Position numbers and translations under genes: made by a program
Notes under the pieces: generated by a model
What the model was told of the DNA's origin: nothing
What the model saw: the letters and a program-made list of their open reading frames with translations, nothing else
Databases searched by the model: none
Shown here: one piece after another, positions 35,577 to 47,171 of the stretch
Layout of the letters: each line of letters starts with the position of its first letter
Position numbering within the stretch: the stretch's first letter is position 1
Source: Aselliscus stoliczkanus
Taxonomy: Eukaryota; Chordata; Mammalia; Chiroptera; Hipposideridae
Direction: 5' to 3'
Assembly (NCBI GenBank): GCA_033961575.1
Contig: CM066731.1
Location: 85,395,501 to 85,459,500 of the forward strand
DNA length: 64,000 nucleotides

Positions 35577-36017
35577 GGGCCGGCCGAGTGGCGCATTGGT
35601 TAAGCGCTGGTTTTGGGATGCCAGCGGCCCCGTTCGGATCCCACATGAGGGCCAGTGACACTGCCCTCTACAGCTAACAACAGCTCCACCTGGAGCTGGG
35701 CTGTGCGAGCCCCGGTGATGGTGTGGGCTGCAGCCCCTGCTGCAGTGGGCTGCCATAGGCTACAGTGAGTGGCCCGCAGCCAGCGTGAGCGGCTGGCAGC
35801 CAAGCGTGAGCTGCCAATAGCCGCGGTGAGCGACATCCAGAGGCCAGCGACCGATCTGCCTCATCCGGGAAGAGCGCAATGACGATACCAACAGTGAAGC
35901 AACATCCTCCGCAACTAAACTGAAGAACAAGAAGACAGTTCCCCTTCCCCGATTCCCCAACACTGCTCCCCTCCGCCAATTCCCCAATAAAATCTTTAAA
36001 AAAAAAAAAAAAAAAAA
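35577..36017 (+). mobile_element. Long-form tRNA-derived bat SINE
   Basis: Complete: head 'gggccggccgagtggcgcat' and 'tggttaagcgctgg' (A box), 'cccgttcggatccc' (B box), GC-rich middle with CpGs, then 'ccaattccccaataaaatc' plus A tail. Its first 80 bp match the short form; the body beyond 'actgccctc' is absent from short copies. High CpG retention suggests a fairly young copy. It could template polymerase III transcription; activity is not shown. Confidence 0.93.
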
Positions 36018-37778
36018 GTATTAACTTAAATTATAGAGTCCTTTGTTGTCCATGAAATTACAGTAACTTCAGGAGTTATACTTGACATTGCATGTTGTAA
36101 GGACTAATATTTAATTTATAAAAAACAAAAAGAAGAAGAGTGTGCATGTGTGTGTGTGTGTGTGAGGTTGTGTGTGTGTGTATGTGTGTGAGAGAGAGAA
36201 AGGAGAGACAGAAAGAAACTAACTACCACTCTATCATAAAGCAAAGACTTTTGTCACCATTGAAAAAAGATGTAGCTCTGCTGATAATTCAGTTGTGAGA
36301 AAAGGCATTCTCTCTTTTTATTTTCTATACTGAGATTCAAATTGATTTTTTTTTGCTCTAAATAACTACACACTGTGGTAGATATAAATATAGCAAAAAC
36401 TGAGAGGTAGAGCAAGATATCTGGTATTTTAAAATACTTCTGAGGTCAAGCTATTGCTGTAATCAGGAAACATAATTTAGTTTTATTTCTCTTGGTAAAA
36501 TCATTATAAGAATTGTTTCCTGAACCATTTTCAGTAGATGTTAGCAAAAATATGTTCTCTTTTCTTTATGTGATAAAGTTTTTGTGTTAAGAAATTGAGT
36601 TTTACTTTAGCATATTAATACAAATATTTTTTTCTAAGTGTGATTAATGTAATGATAGAAACAATTTGACAAATATAAAATATATAATATATAACAATGA
36701 AAATTTTAATTGTTAGCATATTAATGATTAATAAAAATAACATTTTAAATAATATTCTTATAAAGCTGGCAGTGATTGATAGAAAACAGAAATAATTCAG
36801 ACAGACACAAATAGCACAAATCAGTAGAAACATTTGTTTTATATGTTTTATTCTAATGTGTGTCATATGAAGTAATGCAAGACTGTTTTTTACTGGAATT
36901 TTGAGAGAATACTCAGTCATTTGAGTGACCTATTCCTTTTATCTTTGCCTTCACCATCTGCCATCTTTTAGTTATAAACTTTAAAATGAGTATATTTTAC
37001 AGTAATAAGAGAGACCAGGAAGATGCAAATGCTCATTATACATAAATATGTTATTACAATCCTACATTGATACTATTTCATCCATAAGTATCTCTCTCAC
37101 CCTCAAATTTCTTTTTATTCACTATACTTTCTGACTTGATTTATTGCACATTTGAGTGCCCACACTAAAATATGAACCTATACTTCACATCAATTGAAAA
37201 ATAGATTTTAAATATTTTAGTCATGTTCATTGTCAGAAATATAATAAAACAACAAAAAATCCTTAATTTCACATCTCAAAAGTAACAGTTTTTTTTTTTT
37301 TCAAGAGTGCATGTATACGTGTGTGAAGAGGAAATGGATCTTACTTGAAAACAGTTTTTATCTGTGCTTGCCTTTACATTGTTTACAAAATGATGTTTAG
37401 TCTTCCAGTGGTTGAAGGAAAATAATTTTAACCATGGTGAAAGATTTAGATGAATCTAGAGAACAGTAAGAATCTGAATGAATGGAAGGAAGAAAGGTGG
37501 AAGACTGAAAGGAAACATTCAGTTAGGAGATCCATAAATTTTCTGAACTTAAAAATAGAAACATGTATATCTTGTATTTTATCTATACTTTCCTGTTAAA
37601 CCATCAAGATTTATTTCCCTACATCATTTCACAATTTTTGTGTGATACATGATTTCCAGATATTATTGTTTATCTGTTGAAGCATCTGTGATACTGATTC
37701 TTAAATACCTTTTGACACAATAACTCTTCAAACTAAATCTGTGATTTCTGAACGCATTATTATTATTATTTGTTTTCA
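36018..37778. other. Unassigned AT-rich sequence with a GT-rich patch
   Basis: No gene recognised. GT-rich simple sequence with an AG tail lies at about 36141-36200. Confidence 0.5.
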
Positions 37779-37967
37779 ATGATTTTTTTAAAAAATGTTA
37801 TTAGGGGACAGCCATGGTCATTGGATACACATTTGTTTCATGCTACAATGGCATAGTTGACTCTTTTAGGGAGGGTGCAGCTCACAATGGCCCATGTGGG
37901 GATCAAACCAGCAACCTAGGTGTTATCAGCACCACGCTTTAACCAACTGAGCTAACTGGTCACCCCC
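37779..37967 (-). mobile_element. Diverged tRNA-derived SINE, minus strand
   Basis: Minus strand starts 'ggggtgaccagttagctcag' and 'ttggttaaagcgtgg', with a B-box-like 'gtttgatccccacatgggcc'. Older and more diverged than the other SINEs. Confidence 0.75.
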
Positions 37968-38001
37968 TGAGCACCATTATTAAGCAATCTAGCATTATAT
38001 G

Positions 38002-38002
38002 T

Positions 38003-38034
<32 letters not shown>

Positions 38035-38046
38035 GTATATATATAC
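38002..38046. repeat. (AC)n/(AT)n microsatellite
   Basis: AC run of about 12 units passing into AT-rich sequence. Confidence 0.93.
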
Positions 38047-38224
38047 ATGTACCCTTATATTAGCTATGTAAATAAGTAACATATAATAATGTTAGTGAAC
38101 TTTTGTCTTATCCCTTGATTTATAACATATCTCCTGACTAAGACAGTCCTTCCAAGTCTCTTTATGCCAAACATTTTATCTGCAACGCTTTATTTTCTTC
38201 CAGCCATGGTCCTGTCAGGTGTAC

Positions 38225-38330
38225 GTTGACATTCTCATTTTGCAGATCAGAGAGCTCAGGTAATTGTCTGAATTCGCATAGTAAGTAACAGGATGTGAAA
38301 CTATGTCTGCTCTTAGTATTGTGTTTAATG
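38225..38330 (-). repeat. MIR-type relic, minus strand
   Basis: 'ttgacattctcattttgcag', 'atcagagagctcaggtaatt', 'cgcatagtaagtaacagg' match the reversed MIR core. Confidence 0.65.
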
Positions 38331-38946
38331 CACAAAAATGTATCTAATGAGAATCTCAGACTCCATACCATTCATTAGTGTTCATAGTTTGAAGCTCACA
38401 GGTCCTAAACGTGGCTTTGTCTTTTTCATCATGTACATAACAACAAGCACTGCCCAGTGATCTTTCTCTGCACTGGATTAGAGACATATAACACTGACTG
38501 CAGAAATGTGCTTGAACAGGATAAATAAATATATATTTTTATGTCTTACAAAATCACTCCTTGTTCTCCTAAATCACTCTCTTTTCTGTTTCTATACCCC
38601 AAATAGAACACTATAATACATTACTGCACCATTGGAATGTAGGATAGAAATTAGAGATTTTTACATGTTTTCTTCCTTCCTACTTACTCCATCAGAATAA
38701 GAGAAACTTAAGATGACTTACCAACTTGCTGGATTCAAGGTAAAAAAGAATATGTTGTGGGGTTTTTTCCAGAAAATGTGTTTCTGAAAAAGAAATTGAA
38801 TATAAATACAAATCTGTAAACCTCATGTGAATTGCATAACAGGAAATCTTCATATAAAGAAAGTCTGTGATAAATTCTTTCATGTTTATAAACAGAATAT
38901 TTACCAATTAGTTTTATGCTTGGATTTATGTTGAAGAGACTTTCAT
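38331..38946. other. Unassigned AT-rich sequence
   Basis: No gene or repeat recognised. Confidence 0.5.
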
Positions 38947-38961
38947 AAAAATAGTATTAAT

Positions 38962-39115
38962 AGGGCCGACTGAGTGGCTCAGTTGGTTAAGAGCTCACTT
39001 AAGAGTGTGAGCTGAGCTCTGAGGAACAGCGGTTCAATGCCCAGCCTGAGCTGAGTTGCCGTTGAGCTGCCAACAGGTGGCAGGATGGCTCAGCTAAAAA
39101 AAGAAAAAAAAAAGG
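38962..39115 (+). mobile_element. Short tRNA-derived SINE with perfect TSD
   Basis: 'gggccgactgagtggctcag' then 'ttggttaagagctcac', ending 'aggatggctcagctaaaa' plus A tail. TSD AAAAATAGTATTAAT at 38947-38961 and 39116-39130, exact over 15 bp. Confidence 0.94.
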
Positions 39116-39130
39116 AAAAATAGTATTAAT

Positions 39131-39639
39131 GCATTCCTGTGTTTGGTTGGGTGTAAAATAAACTTTCTTTAAAGGAGTGACAAATGTTTTTTGGGGGTGG
39201 AGGGCTACAAAACTACATGAGAGCATGAGCATCTTTCTTACTTCCCAATATTATTCATTTGGCCTCTGAGGCATTATTTTTGTTTTTATTTTTGTTTTGC
39301 CACTATTCATCTAACTGTAGTATATGTTGCTTTGCAAATAAGGTTTTGTGGTTAGTTTTTAAAACAATTGAACAATCTAGTCCATACCTGTTAAATTCCT
39401 TCAGTGTATAAAACTCTCTAGGGGTTTCCCATTTCCATTGTAATAAAACCAAATTCCACTAAAGGATTTTATATATCCAGGAAAGGTGATATAATCAGGT
39501 ATTTATTTTATTTGACATTTCATCTTCAGCATTTTTACAAATTATTAAAATCATCAAATTTCAATATTTAGATTTCAAGTTATGTATTGTTGCCTCAGTA
39601 AAAATTTCCCTTAACCTCATCTTGAGTCATGACATATGC
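39131..39639. other. Unassigned AT-rich sequence
   Basis: No gene or clear repeat; may grade into the L2 that follows. Confidence 0.5.
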
Positions 39640-39832
39640 TGTCATGATACTATATACCTTTCCTTTATAGTGCATTATGTTATTTGTAATTATATATGTA
39701 TTTTTTAGATTATTTGATCAATATCTTAGTTAATTCAGCCTAACAAAGACAAGGATTTTGTCTGATCTTGCTCACACTGAATCTCCCAGACTAGCCTGGA
39801 ATATATTAGGTGGTTTATAAATGCTTACATAA
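39640..39832 (+). mobile_element. L2 LINE 3' end
   Basis: 'caaggattttgtctgatctt', 'agcctggaatatattaggtg' and 'gtttataaatgctta' follow the L2 3' terminus. Confidence 0.55.
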
Positions 39833-40243
39833 CGTATTTTTTAAAATGACATCCTGACATGTCTGTAAATGTGAAAGGAAATTCATCTTAAAGTTAACAT
39901 TAACATTTTATGTAATGATTATATATTATTGGATGCTTTTATTTTACATGTTTTCTTAAATGTACATGTCATTTTTATAATGAAAATAGCATATTTTAGA
40001 AGCAAATGAATAAATATAAACATTCATATCAATTATTTAACACCACTCAGACAATGTTCAAATTAAAGCTCCTTGTTTTACATATCAATTTCTGCTTCTT
40101 AATTTTTAAGATATAATCCTATTCCTTTAGCAAGTACTCCATCTATAGATGTTTTCAAATCAAACTTTGTTTCTTCTTTTGATAACATGAAAGTTACAAT
40201 TTGTCTTCTGTATTGATTACTTTATTATAATTATTTAATGCGA

Positions 40244-40780
40244 ATCCCATCGATCCATTCATATTGACTATTTAGGACCTCCTGTATTATTATCTAGCTG
40301 GGTGCTAGAGACATAAAGAAGAGAAGGACATGTTTTTTACCATATGTAAGTGCTTAGAACAGAAGTTATGGTTTTAAAAGTCACAGTGTAGTAATTTCCA
40401 ATAGAGCATAATACCTGATGTGATTTGAAGCCCAACGGAAAAGTTGTGAGCTATTCTGGTAAGCACATAAGGTGTGGGATTAATCTAATCAGCTTCCAGA
40501 AAGGCTTAAACTTGAACAGAGTCTTGGAGGAAGAGTCAGGATTCATAAAAAAAAAAAAAAAAAAAAAAAAAATCGAGAGCAGAATAGATTCCTGGCAAAG
40601 GAAACAACACATGCAGAAAGCGGCAACATGAAAGCACATGCCATCTTTAGGGCATAACAACAAGAAGGGCATGGCCAGCCTATGTGACACCCAGGGGAAA
40701 TATTAGGAGACAACACTATCAAGGGAGTTTGGAGCCAGATCATGAAGCAAAGCTTATTTCTTGCTAAGAAACTGGCTGGC
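40244..40780 (+). repeat. Ancient mammalian repeat, family not assigned, with an A26 tract
   Basis: 'gggtgctagagacataaaga', 'gaacagagtcttggaggaag', 'acacatgcagaaagcgg' and 'gagccagatcatgaag' occur in the order of a common old mammalian repeat that I cannot name. A pure A26 tract (40547-40572) interrupts it and may be microsatellite growth or a tiny poly(A) insertion. Confidence 0.4.
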
Positions 40781-41194
40781 TGGTACACAGATTTTACTAC
40801 AGTAGAAATCAGAATACCTTCTAGATATTGAAATGATATGTTTCTGTATATTGTGGCCTCAAGAACATAATGGGATCATAAATCTGTAAGATGCATTCAC
40901 ACCTTTTAGCTCATTATTCTCTGGAAGAGTCGATAAATACAAATAAAAATTCACTAGTAAAAATGCTTTGGTAGTGCTGTTAGTATGAGTTGACATTTTC
41001 CACTTTATTCCTTGTGAAATTTTAAAATTTCTCCTTTTGATAATAATGTATCTTAATGTGAATGCATGTTTACCCATTTTATGCCTCAAAAAAAACCCCA
41101 AATTCTCCTGTTTATCAAATAAAATTCTCTGATAAATAACTTCAGGTATGATGGGGTGATATTTTACTATTTATTTTTAGTTTTGAGTATTTAT
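40781..41194. other. Unassigned AT-rich sequence
   Basis: No gene or repeat recognised. Confidence 0.5.
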
Positions 41195-41330
41195 TACAGA
41201 GACTTTGGAATCAGACAAACACTGTGTTTAATTCCCTACCTGCTTATTGTCTATGTAATGCCTTTCATAATCAATCTCTGTCAGCCTCTATTTCCACTAG
41301 CAAAGTGACAATAATATCTACAGTCCAATA
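41195..41330 (+). repeat. MIR-type relic
   Basis: 'gagactttggaatcagacaa', 'gtgtttaattccctacctgc' and 'atctctgtcagcctctattt' follow the MIR head and core. Confidence 0.65.
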
Positions 41331-42224
41331 TTGCTAGCTGCTTTAAGAGATGTATATCATTTGTCATCAAGCTCATCTTCTCACTCAGCCCCTACTCATC
41401 TCTTACCCAGAAAAAGTTGAATGTGGTCTATATCTATGGGAGCATCAGAAACTGAACCATAACCTTGGCCATACCACACATACTTCATCAGTGTTTCTCA
41501 GGCTTGTATATATTCAGAACATTTTTAAGAGAGAGAAAAATATTACCTTGAATCATTTTTATTTTAATATTACCGAATATATAAATGTAAACTTTATAAT
41601 TTTTATAACTCAGACAGCTAAAAACCCCTGTATAATAAAATTATAAACCCTAAAATTTAAATTACTAAGAAAATTCAATATAACTTATGCCATTATTTTG
41701 CTGAAATGAAACTGCTGCCCAACAGAAGCTCAGTAATGTGTTGTAAATGTCTACATGAACATCAACAGAGTCCTGAAAATACATCTGCTAGGCTAGAGAT
41801 GAAGGTTCTTGGGAAATACAATATAAGAAAGAATTCTCTAACTAAGATAAGATGATGCTTAGTAATAAAATATTTTTTAATACTTGATCATTTCAAATAA
41901 TTATGCTCTTAATAGCATCTTTATAAATTTTTTTCAAAATGTTGTGAGGAAACCCTTAAACTACCTTTTAAACAACATTCAGAAAATGTTTTGGATTTCT
42001 TGATTTCATTTTATGTAATACATAAACACTGTAATACAGTGAATCATTCTCATTATTTTATTCCATACCCATAGGCACTAAAGAACATTTCATGAAAGGA
42101 ATTAGTTTTGAACAATGAGTTCAAGGAAATAGTTTTTTGGTCATTATGATGTTTAATACATATTGAATGTAGAGCATCTACTTTTGATTTTACAAAAGTC
42201 ATTTTTTGATTTATAGTCTGAATA
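41331..42224. other. Unassigned AT-rich sequence
   Basis: No gene or repeat recognised. Confidence 0.5.
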
Positions 42225-42385
42225 ATCTGAGGTAAACAACATTATTCTTGTTTTACATATATAGAAACTGAGATTAAAAAGAGTTGAAATAGCTCACTAA
42301 AGTTCCATGGTAAATGAAAGACATATTTAGGATCCAAACCCAAGTCAATGTAACTCCCAAATTCCTGCTCCTCCCACTGTAGCAA
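42225..42385 (-). repeat. MIR-type relic, minus strand
   Basis: 'attattcttgttttacatat', 'agaaactgagattaaaaaga', 'ggatccaaacccaagtc' and a final 'cctcccactgtagca' match a reversed MIR. Confidence 0.75.
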
Positions 42386-43084
42386 TAGATCCAGTTTTTA
42401 ATTATTATTATTTTTAGAAGGATACCTTTCTCTAATATATGAGGTGTGGTTTTTGAATTATAAAAAAATAATCAGCTTATAGTCACATCTACTCATGTTA
42501 CCAAAAAGAAAATGCATTTTGTAAAAGAATATCATAACTTGATTGAAGAAACATCATCTAAAAGTGTGTTTGCATCCAGATATAGTACTAGTACACATTT
42601 TAAATAAAATTATAAAAAATGTGAAACTAAAAATTAAGCTGAATGGCCATGCTCACAAATCTGAAAAGACAATTTTAATGCTTAACACGGACTTCCAAAT
42701 ATCTTGGAGTTCTGAAAGAATACCAAGTAATCTTACAAAACTTTATTATCATTTCTTGAGTGAAATCAAAATTTGTATTTTTTGTTATTTTACACTGATA
42801 TTTTCTAGACATAGAAACAGGTGTGCAGAAAACCTTAGGAGGAATAAACTTTATTGATAATTACCTTTGTCTTGCTAAGCTAAAGTACACCTGTGACATT
42901 TTTGCAGAACCAAGTTTACATACTAGAAATATTCAAATTTAGAATTAATTCACTTCTGTTCTTTTTATATACATAGATATTTATTTTTCCCAAATCAGGC
43001 ATGAAAACATTAAGTCATTATGTGTATCAGTATAAATATCACTAAGAAAGTATGTATGAGTCAGAAATAGGATGAAATAAGAAG
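42386..43084. other. Unassigned AT-rich sequence
   Basis: A 104-codon frame at 42543-42857 has no recognisable motif and AT-driven codon content; treated as chance. Confidence 0.5.
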
Positions 43085-44108
43085 TCTAAGGCTTTGTTCC
43101 CCCACAGAGACACCAACTTACACTAGTATGTTGACTGAAATATTTTATGAAAAATGCAGAAATCATATAAGAAGTTGCAGTATCCCAGGTGCATGCAAAG
43201 CCAACAACAGATATATTGAAACACGTAAGAAGAGTTATTTCACTTTATCCTTGATCACTCCACCCATAAGGTGATGCAGCTCAGTGTCATTAGGAGAGTT
43301 CTGCTATGGATTCTCCTTAGGAGGAGAAGAGTGAAACAGGTGTATAATGTTCTGGGGTTTTGGAGGGTTGCCTGATTTGGAACACTGATGAAACTAGCAC
43401 AGTTTGGATGACTGAGGGTCACTGAAAGCTAGGGAGTGTGAGGGCAGTTTGTTGTGGTACGAGAGGGCCTGCAGTACCACAGATAGGGATGGGTGTGGTT
43501 TGTGTGGTTTAGAGAGACTGGGAGAAAGTGCCCAATTTATGGTTTCTTTTTTGGGAGGGAGAAAAAAAGCATAGAGCATGCATCTGGATTCTGGCTTTTC
43601 AGAGGGCTTCCCAAGGCTGATTTTTGTCTTACCTAACTCAATGGTGCTAACAGGGAGTTGTTATGCTTTGGATGGTTGGCCACTGAGAAAAAAGGAGTGC
43701 AGAGAGGCTTGCTATTGCACCACCACAGAACCTGCTGTACCACAGAGAGTCACCAGAGTGGGGAAGAGATTATGAACTCCTGAAAAAGAAACTATCAAAC
43801 CTCTCTAGTTGGGAAATTACACACAAACCCAGAGAGTTCTTGTACCCCAAAAGATGTTTCAGTTTCCCAGAATCTCTGGCTAAACTGATTAGTGAAAGTA
43901 TTGCTCCATACAAAGGCAGTTAACTGATAAAGAATGGAAATGGGAGCTATTTTTTCAAATGCATACTAACTTAGCAAAAAATTGAAAGACATATAAAGAA
44001 ACAAGAACACATGGTCAAATCAGGGAAATAAAATAAATCTCCAGAAATCAACCCCCCAAAACAGAGATCTATGAATTACCTGACAAAAAATTTAAAATAC
44101 TTGTCTTC

Positions 44109-44122
44109 AAGAAGCTTAGTGA
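44109..44122. repeat. Left TSD of the interrupted SINE
   Basis: AAGAAGCTTAGTGA, matched at 51891-51904 by AAGAAGCTCAGTGA (13 of 14). Both halves continue the L1M reading in order, which confirms the join. Confidence 0.9.
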
Positions 44123-44162
44123 GGGCTGGTCAAGTGGAGCTTTGGTTAAGAGCTGGCTGGGG
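44123..44162 (+). mobile_element. Left arm of the interrupted SINE
   Basis: First 40 bases of a tRNA-derived SINE head ('gggctggtcaagtggagct', 'ttggttaagagctggctgg'); it resumes at 51522. Its last 15 bases are the TSD of L1 copy B. Confidence 0.9.
44148..44162. repeat. Left TSD of L1 copy B
   Basis: AAGAGCTGGCTGGGG, exactly repeated at 51507-51521; preceded by TT, as expected for L1-endonuclease cleavage. Confidence 0.94.
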
Positions 44163-44540
44163 GCAGTCTGAGGCAGAAGCCTCAGGCCGGACAAGTGCGG
44201 GAGGAGAGAGAGGAGACAACTGTGCAGAGGTACGAGCTGCACCCGTGGCTCGCCGGTCCGAGGAAGCAGGGTGCAGAGCCCCGCAGCGACAGGGCAAGAT
44301 CAATCCCTGCACCCTCCCGGTTCAGGGATCAGTCTCTGTGCCCACTGGGTCCGCGGAGCGCAGAAGCCTGAAACCCGGGAGCAGGGGAAAACAGAGGACT
44401 CGCACGTGGAGAAGCAGCGCGCGCCGGGCGGAGAAGCAGGTCCCCGAGAGACGGAGCGGGGATCTTAGCCACACTGTAGGGTGCGCGCAATTCCCTAAAT
44501 CCCGGCAGACCCTTTGGGAGAGCAGCAGGAACTCCGCTGG
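44163..44540 (+). promoter_or_regulatory. L1 copy B GC/CpG-rich 5' UTR block (truncated)
   Basis: CpG-rich block equivalent to 3095-3470 of copy A with one 'cagaagcctgaaacccggga' unit (copy A has two). Lacks the element's own 5' end, so normal start-site placement is doubtful. Confidence 0.7.
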
Positions 44541-46265
44541 AGCATAAGAGGCAAAGGCCTTAGCTTAAAACAGTGTTGGAACTGTGGCTTTGTTTACTTT
44601 TATGTTTTTTATTTTTTTTTCCTTTTTCTACTCTTCAACAGAAAGCAAAAAAAAAACCAATAACTCACCCACTCCCACAAACTTTGGCCCCCGCCAAGAC
44701 AGTCTTAAACTGACTCCTGAATGGAGCAATAGGGGCAGACTAGGAAGATATCCTTACCTGCAGGGGGTGGAGAATTTCCACCCCGTAAAGGCAGCAGAGT
44801 GAGACTACCTACCCCTCCCCCACCTTTAGGCAAGGCTTGGGAGGCAGGGCAGGTTCACCTGCTGAGGCACTAATTAACAGATTCTTAGCAGCAGGCTTTT
44901 GGTAGTGAGGAATTCTTTAATTCTCCATGGCTGTCAACCCAAAGGGTGCCCAGAGACACTCATTGAGCCTTTGGGGGTGCAGCCTGCCTTGGGACAGGCA
45001 AAAGAAAAAAGGCAGTGACTTTGTAAAAACCACCAATCACACGTCACAACCACACTCAAGTACAGCAAACCTGCAGTGCCAGGATCACGCTAGGCATCAG
45101 GTGGCCTACTGTTCCCACAAGACGCACAGGAATTTTTGTACAGCAGACAAACTGAAGAGAGCTTGGTGGACTTTAGCCAAGACCGGCATGGGTATTTTTG
45201 GTTTGTTTGGTTTTATTCTGTTTTGTTTTCCCTTTATTGGCTGCTTATCTAGGGTGTTTTTGGTTTTTATTTCTATTTCATTCTAATCATATTGTAGTTT
45301 TTAATATAGGCATATATAGGTGTATATAGGTGAATATATGTCCATATATATGGGTGTGTAGACAAATATATATATTTTTTTTTCTTTTTTCTTTTTCTTT
45401 TTCTTTCTTTTCCTTTTCTTTTTTCCCTATCCTCACTTTCTCTCTTATTTTATTCATTCTTCTCACTGCTATACTTTTCCTCTTTTCCTTTTTTCTGCAA
45501 ATTTTATTTTTTTAATTTTTCTTACTTTTTTATTATTATTTTAGTTTATTTTTATTTTTTAGGTATAGCTAATCGGTTTCCCATGTTTATTCTATTTTTT
45601 ATTTTAGGATATTGTATTTCATTTTGTTTCCTCTTCCGTTATTATTGAGTGTGAGGTTTTTGTTTTGTTTCTGTTTGTTTTCTTCATTAGTATGATTGAT
45701 ATTTCTGTACAAATTGACTGTAGTTTGATGGTTTTTTTTTTTACTTGTGCGAGCATTTGGTTTCCTTTGATGGCTGCAGAGGTTGTTCTTGTTGATCTGT
45801 TATGCTCTAAAATCACTCTGCAGCAGTGGGTCCAAACAAACAGGCACAAGAATCATCATACTCGGAGGCCAACTTTAGATAAAACCAGAGCATTTCTGGG
45901 TTTGACATACAAGAGTCACACCCAAAAGGAAGTTGCTACAGGTACTAGGACCCATAGGGTCCAAGTTTCATCAGAGGGGTCAATCCTCTCACAGCAGCTC
46001 ATAAACTGCAGATGCTGCTGATTCTCACAGCTAATCAATCTGGGAGTCAATCCCACCTACTGACAATCCAAAAGTAATCAAAACTAAAACTTCAACAAGT
46101 GAGGACACATGACACAAGGAACACCTCAGATACAAGCACAGGAGAATAGGGAGACTGAGTAATTCAAATATAAAGGACACACACCATATAAGTTTACCCA
46201 GAAAAGACTGAGAAATCTGGGGGATCTATCTGTTATATTGAAACAAACACAAAGAGTAAGCCAGA
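44541..46265 (+). other. L1 copy B distal 5' UTR
   Basis: 44541-44928 is a segment with no equivalent in copy A ('gtgttggaactgtggctttg', 'ggtggagaatttccacccc'). From about 44929 ('gtcaacccaaagggtgccca') it realigns with copy A at 3600. The T-rich tract and (TA)n follow (45190-45680), then the lead-in to ORF1. ORFs at 44927-45286 and 45665-46021 match those in copy A but show no sign of protein constraint. Confidence 0.85.
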
Positions 46266-47141
46266 ATGGGGAGACAAAGAAACATAACACAAATAAAAGA
46301 ACAGAAGAAACTTCCTGAATCAGTAGAAATAGAGGAAATAGAGGTAACCAACCTATCGGAGACAGAGTTCAGAACACTGATTATTAGAATGTTCAAGGAA
46401 ATTAATGAAAATATAAAGAAGGATAGAGAAATCATGAAAAGCAACCAGCTAGAACTTAAGAATATAATTACTGAATTAAATAACAAACTTGATGGAATCA
46501 CTAGCAGATTGGATGAAGCAGAAAATCGAATCAGTGACTTAGAAGACAAAATAGCAGAGATCACACATGCGGAAAAACAACAAGAAAAAAGAATGAAAAA
46601 CATGGAAAATAGTTTAAGAGAGCTGGGGGACAACATCAAACTCAATAACCCAAGGGTCATTGGAGTACCAGAAGGAGAAGAGAGGGAGAAAGGGATTGAG
46701 AATATATTTGAAGTATTAATGTCTGAAAACTTCCCTAACCTGGCAAAGGACATTGAAATACAAGCCCAGGAAGTACAGAGAGTTCCAACCAGGATGATTC
46801 CAAACAGGCCCATTCCAAGTCACATTATAGTGAAAATGGCAAGGGTTAAGGACAAAGACAGAATCCTTAAAGCAGCAAGGGAAACGCAGCAAGTTACTTA
46901 CAAGGGCACCCCCACAAGATTATCAGCTAGCTTTTCCACAGAAACTTTGCAGGCCAGAAGGGAGTGGCAGGAGGTTTGCAAAGTGATGAAAAATAAAGGC
47001 CTACAACCTAGATTGCTGTATCCAGCAAGGTTATCATTTAAAATCGAAGGCGAGATAAGGAGCTTTGCAGAAAAGAATAAGTTAAGGGAATTCATTACCA
47101 CCAAGCCAGCTTTGCAGGAAATGCTAAAAGGGCTTCTTTAA
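46266..47141 (+). CDS. L1 ORF1p RNA-binding protein, copy B, intact
   Basis: 291 aa (human ORF1p is 338). ORF1p trimers coat L1 RNA in cytoplasmic particles and chaperone reverse transcription. Residues about 35-125 form a heptad-rich coiled coil (FKEINENIKKDREIMK through [12 protein letters not shown]). The RRM starts at about 127 ([13 protein letters not shown]) and includes [16 protein letters not shown]. The C-terminal domain (about 222-291) has [12 protein letters not shown] and [13 protein letters not shown]. The start is the first ATG after the 5' UTR and is shared with copy A. It ends KGLL-TAA; ORF2 begins in the same frame 30 nt later. One odd residue: PSHIIVK, where copy A has PRHIIVK. 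Confidence 0.95.
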   Translation: MGRQRNITQIKEQKKLPESVEIEEIEVTNLSETEFRTLIIRMFKEINENIKKDREIMKSNQLELKNIITELNNKLDGITSRLDEAENRISDLEDKIAEITHAEKQQEKRMKNMENSLRELGDNIKLNNPRVIGVPEGEEREKGIENIFEVLMSENFPNLAKDIEIQAQEVQRVPTRMIPNRPIPSHIIVKMARVKDKDRILKAARETQQVTYKGTPTRLSASFSTETLQARREWQEVCKVMKNKGLQPRLLYPARLSFKIEGEIRSFAEKNKLREFITTKPALQEMLKGLL

Positions 47142-47171
47142 ATAGAAGAGAAAAACAACCTAACAAAGACT

